DNA from: Entamoeba invadens IP1
Lineage: Eukaryota > Evosea > Mastigamoebida > Endamoebidae
Direction: 5' to 3'
Length of the DNA stretch: 64,000 nucleotides
NCBI RefSeq assembly: GCF_000330505.1
Contig: NW_004191777.1
Location: 464,316-528,315 of the forward strand
How positions within the stretch are numbered: the first letter of the stretch is position 1; each line of letters begins with the position of its first letter. Under the pieces are notes generated by a model. That model was given only the letters and a program-made list of their open reading frames with translations. It was not told the DNA's origin and made no database searches. Positions 1-11,517 of this stretch are shown in pieces. The position numbers and the translations under genes are program-made.

Positions 1-7
1 CACTCAA

Positions 8-1978
8 ATGAAAGATACTATTGGAAAGGAAGAGAATGAAGAACAAACAAACGATAAACTACTCGAAGAAGAAGACATGTATGAACAAGCTATTAATCCT
101 GAAATTACAATATCAAATATTCAAAGAATGGAAGGTGGTAAAGTAGTTCGTGGGGTGGACTTCTTTTCTTGTACTGTTAATAAATTTTCTCTTGTTTTTG
201 GTGATACAGACGAGAATGTTAGTGTCAAAATAGAGAATTTTAAGTACATTGCGAGTCTTGGGATTATGAATCTTCCCATTGATGTGAAGTGTATTCAACT
301 CAAAACGTGTGTTGCTAGTGTTAATTTCAAATTACAGAATGTGTATGGGTGTGGGTCTCAATATAGTAATGACATTATTTCTTTATCGGGTGTTGTATCT
401 ATCAACATCAATAATGGGTTTGATAAAAGTCAACTTCGTTCTGATCAGGTCGACGTTTTGTTGTTCTGTGAAAGTCTTAAACCGAGGAATATGAAGAGGT
501 TTACTGTGACACAAATCAATTCGGTCAATGTGAATGTGTTATACTCATTTGAAGACATTTTCTTCCTTCAAAGAATGGTACACCACTTGACGGATAAAAC
601 ACTTTTATCATCAATCTTTGAGAGAAACAGTGGACGTTCTGTCCACGAGTTTTTCAATGTGCCAAACATGACGATGAACTTTCAGGAATTAAAAGAAACG
701 TCTCTTTATCCCCATTCGAGACCACTGATTTTTAAAGGGTCTGTGTTTGGACATACAATGATGACATATAACGAAAAGGAAATGGCACGACTTGCTCAGA
801 TTGGAATCGATGCATCGTATGAACAATTTAATATATTTGCTCGAGTGAATGTGAACATTGGGAATCAAAAGAAGATAATTGTTCCATTTATATTGTTGAA
901 GGGGGTGAATGATTTGGAAACGGTCTATATGTTGGTCAATCAATTACAAGTCATGAGAGTACTAATCCACCCATACAATCAAAAAACAAATGAACTTCCT
1001 CAAAAAGTTGAATGTGACTGGAAAACGTGGTTTGGCAAAGACATGGTGAAGTGTGTTCGAGTTGATGACGTTTTAACACATGAGACTCTCTACGAAACGA
1101 TTCAACATAACAAAAACAATTTGAAGGTCATAGATGAAACATCAATATTCTTGGGGGAAGGGAAAGGCGCAAGTCCATTTGAGACTCGATTTGTTGAGGT
1201 AGAAGTACCATTGATTCATGACGCTCCGATAAATGTTACTCCAATCCAAGAACAAGTCATTGAAAACACCGATGGGCGTATTGAAGTTGAAATCAAATGT
1301 ATGAATGTGGATGCTGGAATTAGTCAAGAGAACAACGGCGCTATAACTATTATAACACAATTGGCAATGAGTTTCAAATTCAACAAAAATGGTATTGTGT
1401 TCAAAATACAACCAAAACAAATCGAAGTCAAATCAACATGTGACACAACCTCTGTTCTTAAAATAACAAATAAAAAAGATCAACAGGAAGTCATTGAAAT
1501 TAATGGCGGACTCAATTGGACGAAACCAATTGATGGAGCTAATAATGAAATGTATATGACTATATATGCATATCCAAAGAACGCGACTCTTCTTAATGTG
1601 AACCTCTCCATGTCCGTTGGAATGCAAATAAAAAAGATGATGGAATTTAAAGTGGAGTGTTTGCCAGACTTCATTAAAAATATTTCACAACCTTTTGTAT
1701 TCAATGTGGCAAAAATTGAGGTCAAACTCATCCGCACCATTTTCCAAATTAAGGTGTGTAACCTTGACTTATGCTCAACTAAAGAAATAACATTCGAAGA
1801 AAAGGAAGTGTGTCTGAAAAACATTGTTGGAGATGCAAAGTATGTGTTCATCTCATTGCTTGCAAAGGTCAAAGACCAAATGCAATTTTATATACTTTTC
1901 GAGGAAATGTTATCCAGCGTGTTTGAAAAAAGAGTTTCTGAGATTACAGACATCATCAATAAATACACCAAATTCTGA
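8..1978 (+). CDS. Hypothetical protein, 656 aa, acidic N-terminus
   Basis: One open frame from the ATG at 8 to the stop at 1978. Only seven bases precede this ATG and no stop is visible before it, so the true start could lie outside the window. I do not recognise the family. There is no signal peptide or membrane segment. The first 30 residues are very acidic (E/D/N-rich). The rest reads as alternating short beta-type segments, especially residues 400-560, with no Cys or His cluster suggesting zinc. A beta-sandwich or arrestin-like trafficking fold is possible but is only an impression. The frame is intact and its base composition is coding-like compared with the AT-rich flank after 1979. Confidence 0.75.
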   Translation: MKDTIGKEENEEQTNDKLLEEEDMYEQAINPEITISNIQRMEGGKVVRGVDFFSCTVNKFSLVFGDTDENVSVKIENFKYIASLGIMNLPIDVKCIQLKTCVASVNFKLQNVYGCGSQYSNDIISLSGVVSININNGFDKSQLRSDQVDVLLFCESLKPRNMKRFTVTQINSVNVNVLYSFEDIFFLQRMVHHLTDKTLLSSIFERNSGRSVHEFFNVPNMTMNFQELKETSLYPHSRPLIFKGSVFGHTMMTYNEKEMARLAQIGIDASYEQFNIFARVNVNIGNQKKIIVPFILLKGVNDLETVYMLVNQLQVMRVLIHPYNQKTNELPQKVECDWKTWFGKDMVKCVRVDDVLTHETLYETIQHNKNNLKVIDETSIFLGEGKGASPFETRFVEVEVPLIHDAPINVTPIQEQVIENTDGRIEVEIKCMNVDAGISQENNGAITIITQLAMSFKFNKNGIVFKIQPKQIEVKSTCDTTSVLKITNKKDQQEVIEINGGLNWTKPIDGANNEMYMTIYAYPKNATLLNVNLSMSVGMQIKKMMEFKVECLPDFIKNISQPFVFNVAKIEVKLIRTIFQIKVCNLDLCSTKEITFEEKEVCLKNIVGDAKYVFISLLAKVKDQMQFYILFEEMLSSVFEKRVSEITDIINKYTKF

Positions 1979-2929
1979 ATCACTTATTGAGCTTGTTTTT
2001 TTGATCATTAATTGTTTAAATTAATTTGGATTGACAAATTAATTTCAATCCATTTAAAATTACGAGTAAATTTTCTAATAATTATAATTATTAATAGTAA
2101 AGTATTTCTATTTTTAATTCAAAGTGTTTTTTTGCAGTTTATTAAATTTATTAGTTTAATTAATTAACCAACCAACTATATACTTTAACAAAATCATCAA
2201 CGAAATTAAAAAGTATTTATAACGCCAATGAAATGTATTTACGATTGATTATGGAAGATTCTATAAATCAAAAATATTTTTGTGTTATGAACAAAAGAAC
2301 TAAAACAATTTAAAATAATATTATTTTCATTCAGGTAATTAAATAATATAAAACATAAATAATAAATTGATATATAGAAAAATAGATAGGTTTTTTGAAA
2401 TCCAATAATTGTGGAGTAAAACACGGTGTAATTTCAATGAATGAAAAACAAACAATCAGCAACACATGCATACACTAATACAAATAGTATCAAAAAACAA
2501 AGTCAAATGAACGAGAAATCCATCCTTTTTTGATCATTTTTTTAAACAAACAAATGTTTGTCCTTTTATTATAGACAAATCTTCCTTTTCTTTTCCAAAT
2601 TCAACGTGTTGAGCAGTAAGAAGTGACCAAAGAACCCAAGACGCGAATAAAAATGACAAGACCAAAACTTGAAATGCGGGAACTTCATAAAATTTAAAGT
2701 ATTTATAGAACAAATAAACACATTTGAAAACCCGAGTTTTTCTTGAAAAAGAAAGGAAGTCAGTTGGTCAACCAACTTTGAAAAGGTATCCCGAAGGCGT
2801 CCAGTAGAAACGTTCAAACTTGAAAAGTACTTAAAAAGGATCAACGAGTTGAAGAAAAAAAAGAAGAGGAAGAGAAAAAAACTCCTTCTAGAAAAGAGAT
2901 CTGATGAACTGAAATGGAAAAAGAAGGGC
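1979..2929. other. Intergenic region, AT-rich
   Basis: About 950 bases between the first gene and the PH-domain gene. From 1979 to about 2560 it is AT-rich with homopolymer runs and no convincing coding frame. The stretch from about 2740 to 2929 is purine-rich and open in the frame of the downstream gene, but has no ATG. It is either 5' flank or an unplaced upstream exon. No RNA gene was seen. Confidence 0.6.
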
Positions 2930-4477
2930 ATGGCTCATAAGATCAACGTCTCAGTCGCGTCACTTCAACCGTCGCAGTTTGAAGGGTGGGCCACGAAGCA
3001 AGGTGGTTCCTGGAAATCATGGAAACGTCGTTGGTTTGTAATTAAAGACAAAAAGATGTGGTACTTTTCTGGTAAGAATGATACCGAAGCTAAGGGGTGG
3101 ATTGATTTAACACCAGGGACCGAAGTGAAAGACAAGACAGAACCCGGTCAAAAGAAGAAATTTTCCTTTGCTATTAACTCGCGCGGTGTGAAGGGTGAAC
3201 GAGAGTTTTTGATCTTTGTCGAATCAGAAACAGACTTGAAAGGGTTTTTAAAGGCCATTAACCAAGTGTTATCTAGTGACAAAAAATCTGCTGGTGCCGC
3301 CGCGTCGTCTGTCCCTAAAGTGAATAACGTCATTCCGCCTTCACAACCAGTCTCGCAAGTCCAAGCTCCTCCTCCTTTAACTCAACCTTATGTCCCAGAA
3401 CAAACACTCGAAGCTCAACCACCTATCCCACAAGTCCCTGTCGATATCCCTCAACCCCCTGTAGTCTCTACAGCTCCTGTTGCATCACCAGTTGTTGCTC
3501 AAAAGAGTTGTGCGTTGAATTATCCAAATAACATATCAAAGCGCACTGCATCCGATGGAATTAACATTGCAAAGGACATGTCACAGTGGCTCAAAAATAA
3601 TCAACCGGAAGGTATTAAGGACTTCTTGAACATCTGGAAAGATTCATTGCCCGTGTCTACTGACATCATTGCAGGCGAGTTTGCAACAATCACACTATGC
3701 GTCTCTGCAGATACACACAAGATGTCGTGGAGAGTGAACGGCCCTCAGAGTGGAATGATCCAGAAGATGGTTGACTTCTTCTGGAATGTCGGAGCTCCCG
3801 AGAATGAAATTGACCGTTTGAACGACTTAGGAGCGGAGATCAATCCAAATGTCATAGGGTCGTGGATTGATATGAGTCAAGATGGTGGAATGGATGGAGG
3901 ATGGTTCTTCCCAGTCGACATAGCGCTTGGAACTGCAAAGAGTGCGGGAGATGTTGGAGAAGGGAAAGAAGGGAATAATTCTGCATTAGACGTCTTTGTG
4001 AAATGGGCCGAACAACATGGGATTAATATGGTCATTTCTGTTGGAAGAGATATGGGAGCTACTCCACCTCGACAAACCGATTTCAAATTCAAAATTGTTG
4101 GACCGAACCAAGTCAAGTTAAGTATTGTTAAAGAAGCCGGTGATGCTTTTGGGTTCCCGAAAATCCCACAAACACTCGAAGATATCATCCTTGGCTTGGA
4201 TAATTCAATCACAGAAATATCACTTTCCGTCGTTACTTCTACTGACGGATTCGTCAAATTTGGAGTCATTATACCTACTCCGACTGTGTACGCCGTTGCG
4301 GATATGCTTCAGATAGTCCCAGAGGCTGACCTCGCTAAACACCAGTTCTACCTCAACTCATTTGGACAACCGAGTGCCATCGAATACGCTTACTTGAACA
4401 AGGGATTCGGGTTCGAGGTGTATAAGGAGGGTGTTGATGTCCATGTGTACTACACGCTTGGCGATGTTTCAGCTTAA
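2930..4477 (+). CDS. PH-domain protein with Pro-rich linker
   Basis: I chose the ATG at 2930 (MAHKINVSV...). The frame stays open further upstream but only through a Lys-rich stretch that begins with TTG, not ATG. Residues about 15-110 form a pleckstrin-homology domain: the EGWATKQGG strand, the RRWFVIKD core, the YF strand and a final amphipathic helix. The domain family binds phosphoinositides, so membrane recruitment is likely. Residues about 125-190 are a Pro/Gln/Val linker. The C-terminal 320 residues start with a helical segment (MSQWLKNNQPEGIKDFLNIW) and continue as an alpha/beta region I do not recognise. It is intact and single-exon. PH assignment is firm; the C-terminal function is unknown. 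Confidence 0.88.
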   Translation: MAHKINVSVASLQPSQFEGWATKQGGSWKSWKRRWFVIKDKKMWYFSGKNDTEAKGWIDLTPGTEVKDKTEPGQKKKFSFAINSRGVKGEREFLIFVESETDLKGFLKAINQVLSSDKKSAGAAASSVPKVNNVIPPSQPVSQVQAPPPLTQPYVPEQTLEAQPPIPQVPVDIPQPPVVSTAPVASPVVAQKSCALNYPNNISKRTASDGINIAKDMSQWLKNNQPEGIKDFLNIWKDSLPVSTDIIAGEFATITLCVSADTHKMSWRVNGPQSGMIQKMVDFFWNVGAPENEIDRLNDLGAEINPNVIGSWIDMSQDGGMDGGWFFPVDIALGTAKSAGDVGEGKEGNNSALDVFVKWAEQHGINMVISVGRDMGATPPRQTDFKFKIVGPNQVKLSIVKEAGDAFGFPKIPQTLEDIILGLDNSITEISLSVVTSTDGFVKFGVIIPTPTVYAVADMLQIVPEADLAKHQFYLNSFGQPSAIEYAYLNKGFGFEVYKEGVDVHVYYTLGDVSA

Positions 4478-4821
4478 TAATTTTTTAATCGGATTTGGGT
4501 TTATCGGTCTTTTTTGATTGCAAAGCACTGTTTTTTGACTTAATGCTTCCGATATTATATTAGTTTCTTTTTTAAAAAAAGTGATAAAAGTATTCAATGA
4601 AAAATAACGCAAAATTGGAGTGACTTGTTTGTTGAGAGATGATACTTATTTTTTATAACATGAAATATCCATTTTTAAATTAAAGAATAAATAATAATAG
4701 AACAAAAAGGTTTATTTTATTGTAAACTATTAAGTAACTATTGGAAACTACAAAAAAAAGACTCACTGTTACGAATAAGTTGTTCTTTTAAAGTGATCGT
4801 GGGAGTGATGCAAGAATTTAA
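4478..4821. other. Intergenic region, nothing recognised
   Basis: About 340 AT-rich bases between two genes on the + strand. I see only T runs (for example near 4497 and 4565) that could serve 3'-end formation, and no coding or RNA signal. Confidence 0.6.
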
Positions 4822-5307
4822 ATGGAGATATCACACCAAGACTATACACAGAAAAGTTTGAGTATGGGTAGTGTCAACATTGTACAATATTGGTATCTCA
4901 TTTTCATTGGTTCTTGTCTTGGAATGAATTTCATATTTAAAACATCTTCAAAAAGGTCTAAAAAAATCAGTAATACGGTTAATGATTACTTCGTTGTATC
5001 TTCAACATTTAATGGTACGCCTATGTTTATGGAAAAGGATATCAGTCGCTCAAAAAGTCTTTTAACGGAAAAATTAAAAGAGTTCATTGAAGATAATGCA
5101 AAATATTACAATACAAGTCTTGAAGAGTTACAAAAAGAAACAAAAGATATCAAAGTAGAATGCATGAAAATGACAATTGACACTTTAAAAAACATTCAAT
5201 TTGATTATTTCAAAAAAGAAAAGAGAACGAACCAAATTAAATTAGAACCACATCAAGTTGCTTTAATGAAAAAGTTTAATGAAATTACTAAAAAAAGTAA
5301 AGAATAA
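4822..5307 (+). CDS. Small hypothetical protein with one hydrophobic segment
   Basis: 161 codons, family not recognised. Residues about 19-40 form a hydrophobic stretch (IVQYWYLIFIGSCLGMNFIF) followed by a basic patch (KTSSKRSKK), as in a signal anchor. The rest is charged and helical with Lys/Glu heptads (about residues 75-160), so a short coiled coil is likely. A downstream Met at about 4864 would still keep the hydrophobic segment. AT content is higher than in neighbouring genes, so this may be a rapidly evolving or lowly expressed gene. Confidence 0.5.
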   Translation: MEISHQDYTQKSLSMGSVNIVQYWYLIFIGSCLGMNFIFKTSSKRSKKISNTVNDYFVVSSTFNGTPMFMEKDISRSKSLLTEKLKEFIEDNAKYYNTSLEELQKETKDIKVECMKMTIDTLKNIQFDYFKKEKRTNQIKLEPHQVALMKKFNEITKKSKE

Positions 5308-5625
5308 TTAAAATTTGTTGTGTGGAATTTGTTGTACTTTATAGTCAACTAATATGGGTATGATCGATGTCTTTTATTAAACAAGGGTACAAATTGCAAT
5401 TGTATTTCAATTTATGAAAAAAATGACAATTAATATTAAAAAAAGTATCTTTGTCTTAACATTTTTTAAATATATCAAAAGTAATAACTTTGTTATATTA
5501 ACTTTCTAATAAATTTTTTATATTTTTAGAAATCCACGTCATCATTTGAATTTTATAAATAAAACAGCAACCTAATATTCATTAATTTAATTATTATTAA
5601 ATCAAAGAAATAGAACATACATAAA
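5308..5625. other. Intergenic region between convergent genes
   Basis: About 320 AT-rich bases between the ends of two convergent genes. Nothing beyond A/T runs was seen. Confidence 0.55.
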
Positions 5626-6915
5626 TTATTTGAACCCTTTAAAGAACTTTAAAAGAGGTGTGTCCAACGTAGAGCTTTCCTTCTTGTGTTCTGGAATATC
5701 CATTCCTTGCACACAGCCAACTGGCTTTTCATTCCAATCGACTTTGGCTGGGTTAATTCGGAACACATCACGAAGTAATAGACAAGTTGTGGTATGGAGT
5801 CTCTCAAAGTCTTTAATTGGATAGTTCTGTAATAACTTCAGCGTGTCTTCAAACCTCCCCACAGAGCACTCTACTTCAAGAATCATCGCAGCTAAAAACG
5901 CAATTAAATACCTCATTCCTCGCACTTCCACAAACATCCGATCCCACATCTGCATGGTGACTTCCATAGGTAATTCGAGTGCTCCAAGAAGTGATAACCA
6001 CCTGAACAAATAAAACGTCGGGTCAATCATTTTGTTCACAGTGTCTGCCAACCGACTGTTTTTCTGTTTGACGCACCACATGACTCTTCCCATCGACGCT
6101 CTAATTCCAGTTGGTTTGAGATCGTAAGAAGGATCAAACCAATCTCTGATATTCGAGAGTAGCATGCTCATACAGAAAAATGTAGAGACTTCTGCTAATT
6201 CCTCACTACACGAGTCCGACGCATCAATAAAAACGTGATAAAACACATTTGCAATGACATTGAGCCCTTGTACATAAGGAATACCCCCTGGCATGTTACT
6301 CATGATGTTGAGAATCCGCTTTAAAACAGGGTTGTACTTCGCTTTCTTCTCGCCATCGTTTGTTCTTGCTAAGTCTTTGTCAATGATCTTTGCAAGCTTT
6401 TTGTCCCTAAATATGAACTCCTCCTCGTCTTTTGTTGGGTTGGTGTTAATTGTTCTGTTCTCCAATTTGGGGGAGTCTCGTTTCTCAGCGTCTAATTCGA
6501 TTTGCCCCTCCTCACTCTCTCGAAGCTTTGTCTGGGACTGTTGGGCGGTGCGGATGATCCGAGACATCATAAGTTCTTCAGACTTTGGTGTTGTCCCTGG
6601 GGAGACGTCTTGACTGTTCGACCTGACCTTTACTGTATCGTAAAACAACGATCTTTGTTTGCGATATAACTTAATAAATGATTGGTCGGTGTTGACCCAA
6701 GTCCTTTGGTCTGGTGAGTAATAGCGGAGTAACAGTTTCCACACTTTTGAACGAAGTTTGTTGTTGTTAGGAACGCCGTTTTTGTAGACGTACAGCCTCA
6801 GATGCTGTACATCCACAACAGGGTCTTCCAAAATCTCAAGGAGTTCGATTGTTGGGTTCTGCATTTTCTTATGTGATTTTGAGTTCTTCACCAATTTATC
6901 AACATCAACTTTCAA
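5626..6915 (-). CDS. TBC-domain Rab GTPase-activating protein
   Basis: 429-aa single-exon gene. A TBC (Tre2/Bub2/Cdc16) domain fills most of it, from KLRSKVWKLLLRYY (about residue 55) to about residue 390. Both catalytic fingers are visible: the arginine finger in IDKDLART (I-x-x-D-x-x-R) and the glutamine finger in IPYVQGLNVIANVF. An acidic Ser-rich linker of about 80 residues (TTPKSEEL...EEEFIF) is inserted before the arginine finger. The layout is closest to the TBC1D13 type. By family it stimulates GTP hydrolysis on a Rab in membrane traffic; the Rab is unknown. With both fingers intact it should be active. Confidence 0.92.
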   Translation of the reverse strand: MKVDVDKLVKNSKSHKKMQNPTIELLEILEDPVVDVQHLRLYVYKNGVPNNNKLRSKVWKLLLRYYSPDQRTWVNTDQSFIKLYRKQRSLFYDTVKVRSNSQDVSPGTTPKSEELMMSRIIRTAQQSQTKLRESEEGQIELDAEKRDSPKLENRTINTNPTKDEEEFIFRDKKLAKIIDKDLARTNDGEKKAKYNPVLKRILNIMSNMPGGIPYVQGLNVIANVFYHVFIDASDSCSEELAEVSTFFCMSMLLSNIRDWFDPSYDLKPTGIRASMGRVMWCVKQKNSRLADTVNKMIDPTFYLFRWLSLLGALELPMEVTMQMWDRMFVEVRGMRYLIAFLAAMILEVECSVGRFEDTLKLLQNYPIKDFERLHTTTCLLLRDVFRINPAKVDWNEKPVGCVQGMDIPEHKKESSTLDTPLLKFFKGFK

Positions 6916-7525
6916 GTGAGAATGTTCTCCTCTGTCTCTCGAGAAAACGACAAATAGGACATTCTTTGGATTTATTCGGGCTTTTTGTGTTTTTAAAGTT
7001 GGTCACTTTCCTCTGTCATTGCCAACTATTATAATTAATACTTCCAATAATATATTATTATACTTTTTTATTAATTTTTTTTTCTTCTAATCTCATTCTT
7101 TTTTAAAAAAGATAAGATTGATAAATCAATGAAAATATAAACAGTCACAACAATCTCGAGATTATCTTTACTCAACGTCTCATTGAACTCAGTCTTTGTT
7201 AATTTTTATAATTTGGAAAGGAATTCAATGTTCAGGACTGTTATATCCATGTAAAGAAAGAAATGGTTAAATACAAGTTAAATAACAAAAGTAATCACCA
7301 AAATGTATTGCTTATTTTTCTTTTTATAATAATAATGAGTTATATTCCTCAACTCATACCATACAAACATTTAAAAACAAATAATATATAACCCCATTTT
7401 ATACCTAAAATTCCCGATTTTTTCAATTAAACATATCGAATTTTATTGCCAATTAAAACACAAGACAAAATCCATATTATTGAAAAAGAAAAGAAAAAAC
7501 AAGATATTTAATACTGAAAATTCAA
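6916..7525. promoter_or_regulatory. Divergent intergenic region with initiator-like element
   Basis: 610 bases between the TBC gene (-) and the DCAF1-like gene (+), so it should hold both promoters. On the + side AAAATTCA at 7517-7524 ends one base before the ATG at 7526. It resembles the Entamoeba initiator described for E. histolytica (AAAAATTCA type). TATTTAA lies just upstream at about 7505. No other gene was seen. Confidence 0.5.
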
Positions 7526-10500
7526 ATGATTGGGATTGAGTACTCTTCAGACTCTGGACAAGATGATGTTGACAATATGACCGATATCGAAGACGTGGAA
7601 AAAGCTTTAGAAGAACTTGACAAGAACATCCTCGAACGATTTGGGTGTGAAAAAGGTATTGAAGAGTGGAGGAAGGCTGTCGACCACCTCTCGAGTTGTT
7701 TTGAGCGTAACGCGACGATGAAAACGCAGACGGAAATTGATGAAGATGACACATCGTTTATTTTTTCTCAACTTTCTTCTGAAGCATTCACCAAGTGTAT
7801 GGACTTTATGAGACAGTGGACTTCTCTTGAGTGTGAAGAGAATGCGGTGTATGCGCTCCGGATGTTTCTAGGAGCGACATCGAGTCGGTCGCTTCAACTT
7901 GGTGACACCAAGATCGAAATCTGTTTGTGGGTGTTGAATCATTTCTCCGGACTCCAACGCGTCGCCAAAATATTTGCGATGGGCATCATTGGTAATGTCC
8001 TCAATCGCGAAGACTTGTTCGAGACCCCTCCCAAATTCATTGCGGAGGTCGTCGACATTTTTGTTGGAACAAATGGATTTACAATAGACGAGAAAGGGGA
8101 GTACACGTCGTTCATTTCGCCAATGACTCTTGCTATTAAAACTATTGACCCACAAAAGAAAGTCGTTATTTTTGATAAAGAAACAGACATTAAAACCCCA
8201 GACATCAACAACGAACTTTTGGACTTGATGGAAATGAAAACTAGTTTACTCTGCTTGCGGCGGATTGCTTTTAAACTCGACCAATTTTTCGGACCGACTG
8301 CTTTGCCGTTTTCCGATGACATTTTGAAGGCGGTTGATGAAATTGTGAGAGGGCACAATGTCGAGACAAATAAAGTTCATTTGATGGTACCAAACGAGTT
8401 CACAGATAAACAAGTGTTGTTCCAAGAAAGAATACAGAAGTGCTTTGTCATTCGAAACGACTACATTTACAGCGACGCAATGTTGCTGACGGGTATCATC
8501 ATGTCGAACGAAGTAGGGTTCACCAAAGAATTGTTGAAAGGATTTCCAACAGTGGTGAGTGAGATGAGCGAGCAGAGACTGTTAGGTGTGATTAACTTAT
8601 TCACGGGGTTCATCTATGACGATTCTACGTGTAAAACAGTTGTTTTCCAAAAAGTGAATTCTGTTCGAGACTTCCTTAAAGTGACGAGCTGCTTTTCCAA
8701 TTTTGCGAAAGTGAAGCAAAAAGCGTTTTTGGGTGTGACGAAGGTGTTGTTGTCAACACCGATATATTTCAATATGTTATATGAAACAGATATTTTGTTC
8801 AACACAATTCGATACATTGCGATGAACTCATTTGAAAAGGATATTGTTGTTCCATCACTCAGTTTTTTAAGGGATGTCATCCATGCACCGCTTTTCAGAC
8901 AATTTAGAGATTTACTGGGATATCCAAGCCAACCTTATCAATCTGTATACTCGGGGTCTCCCACAATGATCCAGGATTTGTACGTGAAGTTCATGTTTCA
9001 AATTCATCGAAAGATCTCGGGGATGGAGGAGAATGAAGTGATAAAGAAAATCGCGGAGAGAGGGGTGTTAAGTCAAATATGTGAGATCTGTTACAAACTT
9101 GATTTGAATAGCGACTACTATAAAGGGTTTGGTGGCGGGATGTTAGAAATCCTGTTTGACATAATACAGTACGTTTCCACCGTTCCAAGCTGTGTAAAAT
9201 ACATTTTGGCTGATTACCTGTTTTACAAAGAAGCGCGCGACGCGACTATGAGCGAAGTCCCAGATGAAGAAAAGTCCTTTCCAGCGTTAGTGAATGAGAT
9301 GGGAATTCGAGAAGAAGACGCAAAAGCGCTTTTTGTGTTAAAAATGTATTTGGAAGATCATGGAATATCCTCCGAAATTCGGTTGTCCATTTTGAGAACG
9401 CTATTTCATTGTTTGAGTGTTGAGAATGCGAGTGGTGTTGATGTAGAAAACAAAATTAAAGCAAGTGGGTTGGTCATCAACATAATGAATGAATTGGAAG
9501 TTGATTACAACAATAAAGAGTCTGTAGACATTGTTTTGAATGCGACCGATTGTTTGATATTGATGGCAAAGAAAGATGAGAATGTGTTGAACATATTGAA
9601 GCCATTAAATATTAGCAACAAGTGCAACAAAATACTTAGCGATATCAATGAGCGACTGACATACAACTCTGGGTATAGTTTTAAGATGTTGGTTTCGTCG
9701 TTGCAAAGCATGGTAAAGTTCTTGAACTCGAATGACGGTGTTGAGAAAGAAAAGAACTACAGCCGCAATGTAAAAATGCTCAACCATATGATTATTGACT
9801 ACGACGAGAAGGACGCTTTACAGTTGGTGTACGAGCATTTACTGAAAGAGGGTTTGGTAGACTCTGCGGCTTCTCTACGTAAAGAGGCCTCTTTGAAACA
9901 AGCCTCTTCCATGAACGAGGAAGGAAAAACGACGTTTGATGATGTGCTGAAAGGCTATTTGGCGCACAAACACTTACAATGCAAGCAGTGCCCTACAATA
10001 ATTCCTCAACAAAAAGTTACAGAACAACACTTATGTGTTCAAAATAAAGACAAGTATCGAGAAGCTTCAATGAACCTTGCTTCTCGTATCCTTCAGCGAA
10101 AATGCTATGGGAGTTGTTTGGAAAATTATCGAGGGTATGACAAATCTGTTGCCTTTTCGACGGTATCTTTAAGAGAGTATATGCTAGACTCTGAAGAGGA
10201 AAACATACAAGTGAGTTGTGTGTCAACGTGTGATGAGGGGATGATGGTTGGCCTGAAGAACGGGTCGATAAGACTCTTTGGGTCGCGCGGGAATAGTCTC
10301 CAGAACGATTTGTACATTAATGAAGCGCAGCATGCTTTCTGTGAAATTAAAGTTGCTGGAGACTCTGTGTTTGCGTTGAACAACGACGGTAATTTAATGG
10401 CGTTTTCGAAAAACGACATCTTGGCAGTTACTACGATGCCAATAACTCCTGCAAATACAATAAGGAGTTACAGCTGTTTTGGTGTGAATGACGAGGGGAG

Positions 10501-11517
10501 TCTCTTGGCATGTTCTCCGTTCAATGAGAGGAAATTGGACATCTTCGACCCCGCAACAGTAGAAGTGGTGGACACGTACACCATCCCAGATATTGCCATA
10601 ACGAGTCTTCCAGTGTTCTCGTCATGTTCGTCTCTTCTATTCTGTTCAAGAAGACTCTTCGATATGAGAATGAAACAAACGGTACACACTTTTGACTTCT
10701 TGTCACGATTCAATGGGGGGATGTTCACTTCTGATGGGCTCGACGTGTTGATAGATGCGGAGTTGTGGGATCTGAGGATGATGAAGTTGCGAAAAAGAAA
10801 TGAGATGTTAAGTGGGACATACTCCCAAGTGATTGATGATGACGTTTTCATATCTTTTCCATACGACGAAAACGAAGAACGGATGGAAGACTCGCAGTCT
10901 TTTGGAGCGATATTTTCGGCGTTTGATATGGAGTGCAATTTCATTAGTCGAACCAATGTGGTCGATTTCTGTTTTGAGTACTCCAAGAATTTGGACACAG
11001 TCTACATCGAAGGGTGGCCTTCGGTGTACAAAGACAAGAAGCAAATTGCTCTGATCACCAAAATGGACCGACCAAAAATTCTGTTGTTTGAGTATGGAAA
11101 GAACAAGTCAACATTAGTTGGATCGCTTGAGACATCAGAAGAACGTTCTGAAAGTGAAGACACGAGCTTTTTTAACGAAGATGATGGTTTGTATTATATC
11201 ATTATGACACTTTTTCTTATATAATGTAGTTAAGATATCAATTTCAATTAGTTTATTATAATTATGACTCAATAACAGTCTTTGATCCAAATAACCCATT
11301 TGAAATGGAATTGTACAACAGCGATGACGGTTTCATAGTTGAAGGTCCAACTGATGGAGAAGATATCAGTGTTAATGACGATGAAGAAGATGATTTTAGC
11401 ACAAGCGAATTGATGGACGTGGATTCTGATGAAGACGAGAGTGGAAATGCAGAGAGCGTGCATCGTGATAGCCAAACTTCTACAATGGAACATTCGAGCG
11501 AAAAGAGTGAAAAGTAA
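7526..11517 (+). CDS. DCAF1 (VprBP)-like protein, two exons
   Basis: Exon 1 is 7526-11186. A 65-bp intron is inferred at 11187-11251 (GTTTGT...ATTAG). Exon 2 is 11252-11517. The join keeps frame and gives about 1308 aa. Residues 1-700 are helical, armadillo-like. A LisH-like motif (LQLVYEHLLKEGLVDSAASL) lies near residue 765. From about residue 890 there are WD40-type blades. The run HTFDFLSRFNGGMFTSDG followed by a LWDLRMMKL strand matches the DCAF1 pattern of a final blade before an acidic tail. Exon 2 supplies that Asp/Glu/Ser-rich tail. DCAF1 is a substrate receptor of CUL4-DDB1 ubiquitin ligases in the nucleus. Family call is good; the substrate is unknown. Confidence 0.82.
11187..11251 (+). 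other. Intron of the DCAF1-like gene (inferred)
   Basis: GTTTGT donor at 11187 and TTAG acceptor at 11251, 65 bp. Without splicing the frame ends in 12 hydrophobic residues after NEDD. With splicing it runs into an acidic frame to 11517. An alternative acceptor at 11278 is also in frame; the one ending TAG fits the genus consensus better. Confidence 0.7.

Noticed and set aside
2569..2931. 120-codon Phe/Leu-rich frame on the - strand
   Set aside because: Its Phe/Leu content mirrors the A-rich upstream region of the PH gene; no coding signal.
10468..10998. 176-codon antisense frame inside the DCAF1-like gene
   Set aside because: The sense strand encodes conserved WD40 sequence; the antisense product has no motif.
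11187..11278. Longer alternative intron in the DCAF1-like gene ending at 11278
   Set aside because: It is in frame but ends ACAG and would drop nine residues; the 65-bp version ends TTAG, closer to the genus consensus. Not excluded.
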